This document shows, in pieces, positions 53,463-64,000 of a stretch of 64,000 nucleotides of DNA (position 1 is the first letter of the stretch; the number at the start of each line of letters is the position of its first letter). The position numbers and the translations under genes were made by a program. The stretch is taken from the NCBI GenBank assembly GCA_016858145.1, contig JAEHOE010000085.1, forward strand, positions 434,001-498,000, in the 5' to 3' direction. This DNA comes from Edaphochlamys debaryana (Eukaryota > Chlorophyta > Chlorophyceae > Chlamydomonadales). The notes under the pieces were generated by a model, which was not told the origin of the DNA, did not search any database, and saw nothing but the letters and a program-made list of their open reading frames with translations.

Positions 53463-56400
53463 CTGTGTGAGGCATGAGGGGGACGCGGAGGAAGAGGTAA
53501 GCAAGGGTGCCAGGCCTCCACCTCAGCAGGGCGAGGTGGGAGCTCGCTAGGGTGGTACATGTCAATCAATTGGACGGTAGGTCCACAGGAACGAGAGCTT
53601 GCATAGCGTGTTCCCCACCTCGTCGTTGGGCGCAAACAGCGTGGCGTCCAGGGCCGTGCTGTTGAGGGTGGACGCCAGGCCCGCGGCATCCACGGCGGCC
53701 TTGAGCACGGTCAGGCCGTTGGCGCTGAGGGCGGCGTACACGCTGGGCGGAGCAGCGCTGGGCTCCTTGAGGGTGACCTCCGCCGGCAGCAGCACGTCGT
53801 CGATCACGTGCACCTGGGCGGTGCCCAGGTTGACGGCAACGTCCGCCACGACCACCTTGGCCTGGGACTTGGCGGCGGTGAAGGTGACCGAGGAGCGCCT
53901 CTTGACCACGGTCAGGGGCGCGCTGGTGAGGGCAAGTGGCAGGGAGGGCGGGGCCGGGGAAGATGCTAGCTAGTGAGGAAGGTGCTGCATTGTACAATTG
54001 ATTGAGGGGGAACTTGATTGCGTGATCCCAGCCTGGCGGTCGAGAGCATCACGGAAGCCCATCCGTTCATGCATGCAAGTCCATCCGCCTCTCATCCCCA
54101 CCACCGCCCACTCACCCGCCCAGGCTGATGAGCGTCTGTCCGTTCCGCAGGTCAGCAGCCTTGGCCGCAACGCCAGGGATCACGTGGGCCTGTGGAGAGG
54201 CGGCGCGGGCATAGCATGGCGTGAGGTGTGATCAGGCCCAAGCTGCCTCTCCAGGGCTGCCTGCGTTCCGGCCCCAGCCCAGGCTTCTCCGCCGCTCACC
54301 GCCAGGATGGCCTTGAGGTTGGCTTTGTCGGCCAGGAGCTGCTCCGCCGTGAGCTTGAAGCGGTCGAGCAGCTTGGCAAAGGCCGCCTCCTGTCAGGCAG
54401 GACAGGAGGGAGGGACCAAGGGTGAGGACGCAGGAGAACAGGGCCAGGAGCGCCGAGCGCACGCTATTGATCAGCCCCCTTCACTCAAGTACTCTCTTCT
54501 TTCTTCTCGTCGTCCCTTCCCCCTTCCCGCCGCACTGCGCACGCACCGTTGGCGCCAGCACTGTGACCTTGGCCTTGGGGTCGGTCAGGGTGGCCAGGAA
54601 GGCGGGGTCCGAGGCGGCCACCGCGGCCAGCAGCGTGCTGAGCCCCGCGTTGCGGGCCGCCACGGCCACGGTGGTGGGGAAGGGGATGAGCACGGCGTCG
54701 ATGACATGCACGACGGACCTGGGGAGGGAGGGGCGGGGACAGGTGGGACGGGGAGGTTATGGAGGGCGGATGAGGGGTGGTATCTGATATCCAGATATTG
54801 TGACCCCGCCACACACGCACGGTGCGTGGGACCCCAGTGACCCCAGCTGCTCACCTCGGGCCCGGGCCGATGGGCACGTCAGGGATCACAACCTTGGCGT
54901 CGATGCCCCCCACAGAAGACACCTTGACGCCGCCGCCACCGCCGGGGGCCACCGTCAGGCTCTTGCCGTCCCTGCGGGTCCAGTATGCACGTGCATGCGT
55001 TAGCCCTTGCACCGGAGTAATGGGATGGAAAAGCACACCATCAACCCCGCCCGACGGGAAGCCTTGGCTAGCTTGCAGATGCGGAGACGGCATGCACTCA
55101 CAGCAGCGTGGGCGCGCCAATCGTGGTGGTGATGGCCGAGCTCGGCACCACACGAGGGACGACGTGGTAGCGCAGGATCTCCCCCAGCACGGTCGGGTTG
55201 GCCAGCAGCGCAGACGCCGAGATGCCCAGGGAGGTCAGGGTGGCATTGAAGCCGTCCTGAAGGGCGGGGCAAAGGGCGGGGTGAAAGGGCGGGTGGCATG
55301 TTTATGTCAGCAAGGGGCAACACGTAGACAGGGTAGGCGCCATTCTTAGGCCTGAAGAAGGGCCAAACACATGTCTAAAAGAGGGGACTCCGCCATCACT
55401 CACGTTGGTGGGGGCAAACACCGTGACGGCCAAGTCGGGGTTGCTGAGGGTGGCGGTCAGGCCGGCCGCCTCAACGGCCGCAAGCAGCGTGCTGAGGGCA
55501 GGGGTGCGGGAGGCAGCCTGCGGAGGAAGCGCACCATGAGGGGCGGGGCACAGCCACGTTTGGCTCGGCGTCATTCAGGGTGCGCAGCTGCTCGCAGGTA
55601 GTCTCTGATCCCCGACCTAGATCCTTTCGATTGGGCTCCCTCCCTGGGCCCGCTCGTGGCGCCGACCATGCCGACCCGACCTCACATCGAACGCTTCCCC
55701 ATCCCCGGCATATGCATCTATGCAGGTTCCATGCCCCTCCTCTCCTGCCCGCCCAGCCCTCCCCGCCGCCCTCACCGCCGCCACGCTGGTGAAGAAGGGC
55801 AGCAGCACTCGGTCGATCACGTGCACCACGGAGCGGCCGCCGGGGAGGTCAGCGCGCACGACCAAGGCGTCAGAGCCCACCGAGCTGACCTTGACCTCGC
55901 CACCCGGGCCGCGGACTACGGTCAGGCTGGAGCCGCTCAGGAGGGTCTGGACCGCGGTGGGAGTGGTGGGTACGGCAGATGCCGGCACGACACGACCCAG
56001 CACGTGGTACGTCAGGATGGGCACCAGGCCGCTGCCCAGACCCAGCAGCCCACGTGCGGTGGTGTTGAGGCTGGCGGCAAGTTCAGTGAAGGCCTGTGTG
56101 AGGCATGAGGGGGACGCGGAGGAAGAGGTAAGCAAGGGTGCCAGGCCTCCACCTCAGCAGGGCGAGGTGGGAGCTCGCTAGGGTGGTACATGTCAATCAA
56201 TTGGACGGTAGGTCCACAGGCACGTGAGCTTGCATACTAACGTGTCCCTCACCTCGTCGTTGGGCGCAAACAGCGTGGCGTCCAGGGCCGTGCTGTTGAG
56301 GGTCGAAGCCAGGCCCGCGGCATCCACGGCGGCCTTGAGCACGGTCAGGCCGTTGGCGCTGAGGGCGGCGTACACGCTGGACGGAGCAGCGCTGGGCTCC

Positions 56401-59400
56401 TTGAGGGTGACCTCCGCCGGCAGCAGCACGTCGTCGATCACGTGCACCTGGGCGGTGCCCAGGTTGACGGCAACGTCCGCCACAACCACCTTGGCCTGGG
56501 ACTTGGCGGCGGTGAAGGTGACCGAGGAGCCCTGCTTGACCACGGTCAGGGGGGCGCTGGAGAGGGCAGGTTGCAGGGAGAGGGGGGCAGGTGGGCGGGG
56601 CAGGTGGGCAGGGCCTCTTTTGGAGAGGAAAGGTTTATGTACGGAAGACCCTATTTCCTTGCATCACAGTCTCCCGCCTTCTCATCCCCACCACCGCCCA
56701 CTCACCCGCCCAGGGTGATGAGCGTCTGTCCGTTCCGCAGGTCAGCAGCCTTGGCCGCAACGCCAGGGATCACGTGGGCCTGTGGAGAGGCGGCGCGGGC
56801 ATAGCATGGCGTGAGGTGTGATCAGGCCCAAGCTGCCTCTCCAGGGCTGCCTGCGTTCCGGCCCCAGCCCAGGCTTCTCCGCCGCTCACCGCCAGGATGG
56901 CCTTGAGGTTGGCTTTGTCGGCCAGGAGCTGCTCCGCCGTGAGCTTGAAGCGGTCGAGCAGCTTGGCAAAGGCCGCCTCCTGTCAGGCAGCGGCAGTAGC
57001 GGGAGAGGAGGGATGAAGGGCGAGAACTAAGGAGAACAGAGCCAGGAGCGCCGAGCGCACGCTATTGATCAGCCCCCTTCACTCAATTACTCCCTTCTCG
57101 CCCCTCTCGTCGTCATTTCCCCCCTTCCCGCCGCACTGCGCACGCACCGTTGGCGCCAGCACTGTGACCTTGGCCTTGGGGTCGGTCAGGGTGGCCAGGA
57201 AGGCGGGGTCCGAGGCGGCCACCGCGGCCAGCAGCGTGCTGAGCCCCGTGTTGCGGGCTGCCACGGCCACGGTGGTGGGGAAGGGGATGAGCACGGCGTC
57301 GATGACGTGCACGACGGACCTGGGGAGGGAGGGGCGGGGACAGGTGGGACGGGGAGGTTATGGAGGGCGGATGAGGGGTGGTATCTGATATCCAGATATT
57401 GTGACCCCGCCACACACGCACGGTGCGTGGGACCCCAGTGACCCCAGCTGCTCACCTCGGGCCCGGGCCGATGGGCACGTCAGGGATCACAACCTTGGCG
57501 TCGATGCCCCCCACAGAAGACACCTTGACGCCGCCGCCACCGCCGGGGGCCACCGTCAGGCTCTTGCCATCCCTGCGGGTCCAGCATGCACGTTGCACCG
57601 GAATAATGGGATGGAGACGCACACCACCAACCCCGCCCGACGGGAAGCCTTGGCTAGCTTGCAGATGCAGATACGGCATGCACTCACAGCAGCGTGGGCG
57701 CGCCAATCGTGGTGGTGATGGCCGAGCTCGGCACCACACGAGGGACGACGTGGTAGCGCAGGATCTCCCCCAGCACGGTCGGGTTGGCCAGCAGCGCAGA
57801 CGCCGAGATGCCCAGGGAGGTCAGGGTGGCATTGAAGCCGTCCTGAAGGGCGGGGCATGGGCGGGGCGAAAGGGCGGGTGGCATGTTCATGGCAGCAAGG
57901 GGTAGCACGTACACAGGCAAGGTGCCATGCGTAGGCCTGAAGAAGGGCCAAACACATGTCTAAAAGAGGGGACTCCGCCATCACTCACGTTGGTGGGGGC
58001 AAACACCGTGACGGCCAAGTCGGGGTTGCTGAGGGTGGCGGTCAGGCCGGCCGCCTCAACGGCCGCAAGCAGCGTGCTGAGGGCAGGGGTGCGGGAGGCA
58101 GCCTGCGGAGGAAGCGCACCATGAGGGGCGGGGCACAGCCACGTTTGGCTCGGCGTCATTCAGGGTGCGCAGCTGCTCGCAGGTAGTCTCTGATCCCCGA
58201 CCTAGATCCTTTCGATTGGGCTCCCTCCCTGGGCCCGCTCGTGGCGCCGACCATGCCGACCCGACCTCACATCGAACGCTTCCCCATCCCCGGCATATGC
58301 ATCTATGCAGGTTCCATGCCCCTCCTCTCCTGCCCGCCCAGCCCTCCCCGCCGCCCTCACCGCCGCCACGCTGGTGAAGAAGGGCAGCAGCACTCGGTCG
58401 ATCACGTGCACCACGGAGCGGCCGCCGGGGAGGTCAGCGCGCACGACCAAGGCGTCAGAGCCCACCGAGCTGACCTTGACCTCGCCACCCGGGCCGCGGA
58501 CTACGGTCAGGCTGGAGCCGCTCAGGAGGGTCTGGACCGCGGTGGGAGTGGTGGGTACGGCAGATGCCGGCACGACACGACCCAGCACGTGGTACGTCAG
58601 GATGGGCACCAGGCCGCTGCCCAGACCCAGCAGCCCACGTGCGGTGGTGTTGAGGCTGGCGGCAAGTTCAGTGAAGGCCTGTGTGAGGCATGAGGGGGAC
58701 GCGGAGGAAGAGGTAAGCAAGGGTGCCAGGCCTCCACCTCAGCAGGGCGAGGTGGGAGCTCGCTAGGGTGGTACATGTCAATCAATTGGACGGTAGGTCC
58801 ACAGGCACGTGAGCTTGCATACTAACGTGTCCCTCACCTCGTCGTTGGGCGCAAACAGCGTGGCGTCCAGGGCCGTGCTGTTGAGGGTCGAAGCCAGGCC
58901 CGCGGCATCCACGGCGGCCTTGAGCACGGTCAGGCCGTTGGCGCTGAGGGCGGCGTACACGCTGGACGGAGCAGCGCTGGGCTCCTTGAGGGTGACCTCC
59001 GCCGGCAGCAGCACGTCGTCGATCACGTGCACCTGGGCGGTGCCCAGGTTGACGGCAACGTCCGCCACAACCACCTTGGCCTGGGACTTGGCGGCGGTGA
59101 AGGTGACCGAGGAGCCCTGCTTGACCACGGTCAGGGGGGCGCTGGAGAGGGCAGGTTGCAGGGAGAGGGGGGCAGGTGGGCGGGGCAGGTGGGCAGGGCC
59201 TCTTTTGGAGAGGAAAGGTTTATGTACGGAAGACCCTATTTCCTTGCATCACAGTCTCCCGCCTTCTCATCCCCACCACCGCCCACTCACCCGCCCAGGC
59301 TGATGAGCGTCTGTCCGTTCCGCAGGTCAGCAGCCTTGGCCGCAACGCCAGGGATCACGTGGGCCTGTGGAGAGGCGGCGCGGGCATAGCATGGCGTGAG

Positions 59401-62400
59401 GTGTGATCAGGCCCAAGCTGCCTCTCCAGGGCTGCCTGCGTTCCGGCCCCAGCCCAGGCTTCTCCGCCGCTCACCGCCAGGATGGCCTTGAGGTTGGCTT
59501 TGTCGGCCAGGAGCTGCTCCGCCGTGAGCTTGAAGCGGTCGAGCAGCTTGGCAAAGGCCGCCTCCTGTCAGGCAGCGGCAGTAGCGGGAGAGGAGGGATG
59601 AAGGGCGAGAACTAAGGAGAACAGAGCCAGGAGCGCCGAGCGCACGCTATTGATCAGCCCCCTTCACTCAATTACTCCCTTCTCGCCCCTCTCGTCGTCA
59701 TTTCCCCCCTTCCCGCCGCACTGCGCACGCACCGTTGGCGCCAGCACTGTGACCTTGGCCTTGGGGTCGGTCAGGGTGGCCAGGAAGGCGGGGTCCGAGG
59801 CGGCCACCGCGGCCAGCAGCGTGCTGAGCCCCGCGTTGCGGGCTGCCACGGCCACGGTGGTGGGGAAGGGGATGAGCACGGCGTCGATGACGTGCACGAC
59901 GGACCTGGGGAGGGAGGGGCGGGGACAGGTGGGACGGGGAGGTTATGGAGGGCGGATGAGGGGTGGTATCTGATATCCAGATATTGTGACCCCGCCACAC
60001 ACGCACGGTGCGTGGGACCCCAGTGACCCCAGCTGCTCACCTCGGGCCCGGGCCGATGGGCACGTCAGGGATCACAACCTTGGCGTCGATGCCCCCCACA
60101 GAAGACACCTTGACGCCGCCGCCACCGCCGGGGGCCACCGTCAGGCTCTTGCCATCCCTGCGGGTCCAGCATGCACGTTGCACCGGAATAATGGGATGGA
60201 GACGCACACCACCAACCCCGCCCGACGGGAAGCCTTGGCTAGCTTGCAGATGCAGATACGGCATGCACTCACAGCAGCGTGGGCGCGCCAATCGTGGTGG
60301 TGATGGCCGAGCTCGGCACCACACGAGGGACGACGTGGTAGCGCAGGATCTCCCCCAGCACGGTCGGGTTGGCCAGCAGCGCAGACGCCGAGATGCCCAG
60401 GGAGGTCAGGGTGGCATTGAAGCCGTCCTGAAGGGCGGGGCATGGGCGGGGCGAAAGGGCGGGTGGCATGTTCATGGCAGCAAGGGGTAGCACGTACACA
60501 GGCAAGGTGCCATGCGTAGGCCTGAAGAAGGGCCAAACACATGTCTAAAAGAGGGGACTCCGCCATCACTCACGTTGGTGGGGGCAAACACCGTGACGGC
60601 CAAGTCGGGGTTGCTGAGGGTGGCGGTCAGGCCGGCCGCCTCAACGGCCGCAAGCAGCGTGCTGAGGGCAGGGGTGCGGGAGGCAGCCTGCGGAGGAAGC
60701 GCACCATGAGGGGCGGGGCACAGCCACGTTTGGCTCGGCGTCATTCAGGGTGCGCAGCTGCTCGCAGGTAGTCTCTGATCCCCGACCTAGATCCTTTCGA
60801 TTGGGCTCCCTCCCTGGGCCCGCTCGTGGCGCCGACCATGCCGACCCGACCTCACATCGAACGCTTCCCCATCCCCGGCATATGCATCTATGCAGGTTCC
60901 ATGCCCCTCCTCTCCTGCCCGCCCAGCCCTCCCCGCCCCCCTCACCGCCGCCACGCTGGTGAAGAAGGGCAGCAGCACTCGGTCGATCACGTGCACCACG
61001 GAGCGGCCGCCGGGGAGGTCAGCGCGCACGACCAAGGCGTCAGAGCCCACCGAGCTGACCTTGACCTCGCCACCCGGGCCACGGACTACGGTCAGGCTGG
61101 AGCCGCTCAGGAGGGTCTGGACCGCGGTGGGAGTGGTGGGTACGGCAGATGCCGGCACGACACGACCCAGCACGTGGTACGTCAGGATGGGCACCAGGCC
61201 GCTGCCCAGACCCAGCAGCCCACGTGCGGTGGTGTTGAGGCTGGCGGCAAGTTCAGAGAAGGCCTGTGTGAGGCATGAGGGGGACGCGGAGGAAGAGGTA
61301 AGCAAGGGTGCCAGGCCTCCACCTCAGCAGGGCGAGGTGGGAGCTCGCTAGGGTGGTACATGTCAATCAATTGGACGGTAGGTCCACAGGCACGTGAGCT
61401 TGCATACTAACGTGTCCCTCACCTCGTCGTTGGGCGCAAACAGCGTGGCGTCCAGGGCCGTGCTGTTGAGGGTCGAAGCCAGGCCCGCGGCATCCACGGC
61501 GGCCTTGAGCACGGTCAGGCCGTTGGCGCTGAGGGCGGCGTACACGCTGGACGGAGCAGCGCTGGGCTCCTTGAGGGTGACCTCCGCCGGCAGCAGCACG
61601 TCGTCGATCACGTGCACCTGGGCGGTGCCCAGGTTGACGGCAACGTCCGCCACAACCACCTTGGCCTGGGACTTGGCGGCGGTGAAGGTGACCGAGGAGC
61701 CCTGCTTGACCACGGTCAGGGGGGCGCTGGAGAGGGCAGGTTGCAGGGAGAGGGGGGCAGGTGGGCGGGGCAGGTGGGCAGGGCCTCTTTTGGAGAGGAA
61801 AGGTTTATGTACGGAAGACCCTATTTCCTTGCATCACAGTCTCCCGCCTTCTCATCCCCACCACCGCCCACTCACCCGCCCAGGGTGATGAGCGTCTGTC
61901 CGTTCCGCAGGTCAGCAGCCTTGGCCGCAACGCCAGGGATCACGTGGGCCTGTGGAGAGGCGGCGCGGGCATAGCATGGCGTGAGGTGTGATCAGGCCCA
62001 AGCTGCCTCTCCAGGGCTGCCTGCGTTCCGGCCCCAGCCCAGGCTTCTCCGCCGCTCACCGCCAGGATGGCCTTGAGGTTGGCTTTGTCGGCCAGGAGCT
62101 GCTCCGCCGTGAGCTTGAAGCGGTCGAGCAGCTTGGCAAAGGCCGCCTCCTGTCAGGCAGCGGCAGTAGCGGGAGAGGAGGGATGAAGGGCGAGAACTAA
62201 GGAGAACAGAGCCAGGAGCGCCGAGCGCACGCTATTGATCAGCCCCCTTCACTCAATTACTCCCTTCTCGCCCCTCTCGTCGTCATTTCCCCCCTTCCCG
62301 CCGCACTGCGCACGCACCGTTGGCGCCAGCACTGTGACCTTTGCTTTGGGGTCGGTCAGGGTGGCCAGGAAGGCGGGGTCCGAGGCGGCCACCGCGGCCA

Positions 62401-64000
62401 GCAGCGTGCTGAGCCCCGCGTTGCGGGCCGCCACGGCCACGGTGGTGGGGAAGGGGATGAGCACGGCGTCGATGACGTGCACGACGGACCTGGGGAGGGA
62501 GGGGCGGGGACAGGTGGGACGGGGAGGTTATGGAGGGCGGATGAGGGGTGGTATCTGATATCCAGATATTGTGACCCCGCCACACACGCACGGTGCGTGG
62601 GACCCCAGTGACCCCAGCTGCTCACCTCGGGCCCGGGCCGATGGGCACGTCAGGGATCACAACCTTGGCGTCGATGCCCCCCACAGAAGACACCTTGACG
62701 CCGCCGCCACCGCCGGGGGCCACCGTCAGGCTCTTGCCATCCCTGCGGGTCCAGCATGCACGTTGCACCGGAATAATGGGATGGAGACGCACACCACCAA
62801 CCCCGCCCGACGGGAAGCCTTGGCTAGCTTGCAGATGCAGATACGGCATGCACTCACAGCAGCGTGGGCGCGCCAATCGTGGTGGTGATGGCCGAGCTCG
62901 GCACCACACGAGGGACGACGTGGTAGCGCAGGATCTCCCCCAGCACGGTCGGGTTGGCCAGCAGCGCAGACGCCGAGATGCCCAGGGAGGTCAGGGTGGC
63001 ATTGAAGCCGTCCTGAAGGGCGGGGCATGGGCGGGGCGAAAGGGCGGGTGGCATGTTCATGGCAGCAAGGGGTAGCACGTACACAGGCAAGGTGCCATGC
63101 GTAGGCCTGAAGAAGGGCCAAACACATGTCTAAAAGAGGGGACTCCGCCATCACTCACGTTGGTGGGGGCAAACACCGTGACGGCCAAGTCGGGGTTGCT
63201 GAGGGTGGCGGTCAGGCCGGCCGCCTCAACGGCCGCAAGCAGCGTGCTGAGGGCAGGGGTGCGGGAGGCAGCCTGCGGAGGAAGCGCACCATGAGGGGCG
63301 GGGCACAGCCACGTTTGGCTCGGCGTCTCACAGGTAGTCCCTTGTCCCAACCTTGACCCTTTCGATTGGGCTCCCTCCCTGGACCCACTCGTGGAGCCGA
63401 CCATGCCGACCCGACATCATATCGAACGCTTCCCCATCCCCGGCATATGCATGCATGCAGGTTCCATGCCCCTCCTCTCCTGCCCGCCCAGCCCTCCCCG
63501 CCCCCCTCACCGCCGCCACGCTGGTGAAGAAGGGCAGCAGCACTCGGTCGATCACGTGCACCACGGAGCGGCCGCCGGGGAGGTCGGCGCGCACGACCAG
63601 GGCGTCAGAGCCCACCGAGCTGACCTTGACCTCGCCACCCGGGCCGCGGACAACGGTCAGGCTGGAGCCGCTCAGGAGGGTCTGGACCGCGGTGGGAGTG
63701 GTGGGTACGGCAGATGCCGGCACGACACGACCCAGCACGTGGTACGTCAGGATGGGCACCAGGCCGCTGCCCAGACCCAGCAGCCCACGTGCGGTGGTGT
63801 TGAGGCTGGCGGCAAGTTCAGTGAAGGCCTGTGTGAGGCATGAGGAGAAGCGGAGGAAGAGGTAAGCAAGGGTGCCAGGCCTCCACCTCAGCAGGGCGAG
63901 GTGGGAGCTCGCTAGGGGGTACATGTCAATCCAATGGACGACAGGTCCACAGGCACGTGAGCTTGCATAGCGTGTCCCTCACCTCGTCGTTGGGCGCAAA
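50873..64000 (-). CDS. Giant fasciclin (FAS1) multidomain protein, 5' end beyond window
   Basis: Predicted extracellular adhesion/matrix protein. Forty-one exons join in phase from the right edge to TGA at 50873: 2200 aa with 14 complete FAS1 domains and one partial. The repeating unit has eight exons, here for one copy: 60687-60574, 60427-60273, 60157-60041, 59904-59733, 59564-59475, 59364-59291, 59141-58838, 58678-58361 (1344 coding bases, 448 aa, three domains A-B-C). FAS1 hallmarks: A, TVFAPTN, LGEILRYHVVP, VVIPDVPIG, VVHVIDAVLIPF; B, VTVLAPT, LADKANLKAILA, VHVIDDVLLPAEV; C, ATLFAPNDE, LVPILTYHVLG, VVHVIDRVLLPF. Sequons NAT, NTT and NST occur once each per unit. The last unit lacks its C domain and ends TYGSAA. 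Fewer-domain FAS1 adhesion proteins are known in Volvox. The signal peptide lies outside the window. Confidence 0.93.
53463..56093 (-). repeat. FAS1 unit 1, 2631 bp
   Basis: Eight exons: 56093-55776 (C2), 55517-55404, 55256-55102, 54971-54855, 54718-54547, 54389-54300, 54189-54116, 53922-53619. Coding parts are close to units 2-4. The intron around 53925-54115 and that around 54972-55101 are different in sequence and length, which makes the unit 46 bp longer. Confidence 0.85.
56094..58678 (-). repeat. FAS1 unit 2, 2585 bp
   Basis: Same exons and introns as unit 3 at a constant offset of 2585. I noticed only scattered single-base differences, for example T for C at 57249 (Ala to Thr in AARN[A/T]G) and G for C at 56714. 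Confidence 0.9.
58679..61263 (-). repeat. FAS1 unit 3, 2585 bp
   Basis: Constant 2585-bp offset to units 2 and 4. Introns are virtually identical to those of unit 2. Differences seen include A for T in the C2 exon near 61256 (Thr to Ser) and A for G at 61081. Confidence 0.9.
61264..63828 (-). repeat. FAS1 unit 4, 2565 bp
   Basis: As unit 3 except for a replaced and 20-bp shorter intron segment near 63326-63420 and a few substitutions such as TTTGCTTT at 62340-62347. The array continues beyond the window: the next exon (64000-63983) is the end of the following C domain. Confidence 0.9.

Noticed and set aside
53463..63828. CRISPR or satellite array
   Set aside because: The repeat is 2.6 kb, protein-coding with introns, and in frame; it is an intragenic tandem duplication.

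Overview
The window is nuclear DNA of a green alga, most likely a volvocalean (Chlamydomonas/Volvox-type) species. The evidence is very high GC, genes broken into many short phase-consistent introns (mostly GT-AG), TGTAA polyadenylation signals, a guanylyl cyclase with the volvocine PAS-linker-cyclase layout, proline-rich (pherophorin-like) wall-type proteins and an APE-type LINE with its own ORF1 and ORF2. There is no operon structure, rRNA, CRISPR or plasmid/phage content. Gene models below were assembled by hand from splice signals, reading phase and family motifs.

Layout. 1-1931 (-): part of a coiled-coil protein gene cut by the left edge. 5073-7043 (+): eIF3f, six exons, 284 aa. 8717-11453 (+): truncated (2/2) haemoglobin with long N- and C-terminal extensions. 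13604-14594 (-): MMACHC/CblC-like cobalamin-processing protein. 15315-18410 (+): 741-aa protein of unknown function. 20871-27059 (+): 17-exon class III nucleotide cyclase, predicted guanylyl cyclase, with an acylation-type N-terminus and a PAS domain interrupted by about 680 residues of low-complexity sequence. 29.7-35.84 kb: a near-intact LINE whose two ORFs overlap as TAATG. 35.86-36.93 kb: an isolated LINE-ORF1-like ORF broken by a 16-bp duplication.

The right third holds two large genes for probable extracellular-matrix proteins, arranged tail to tail. 37306-49069 (+) is a 39-exon gene for a 1749-aa secreted subtilase: signal peptide, long prodomain, S8 catalytic domain with a PA insert, C-terminal beta-domain, ricin-B-like blocks, then proline-rich spacers alternating with a duplicated beta-sandwich-like module. 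50873->64000 (-) is a giant fasciclin (FAS1) gene. At least 2200 residues and 14 complete FAS1 domains (plus one partial) lie in the window, built from a tandem 2585-bp, eight-exon, three-FAS1 unit whose copies are nearly identical even in their introns.

Functionally the left half is a mixture of housekeeping (translation initiation, B12 processing) and signalling (haem protein, cGMP synthesis) genes. The right half pairs a matrix-type protease with a matrix-type adhesion protein. The most unusual items are the FAS1 repeat array, the modular subtilase with an exon-block duplication, the cyclase with a split PAS domain, and the LINE with overlapping ORFs and a YADN reverse-transcriptase motif.
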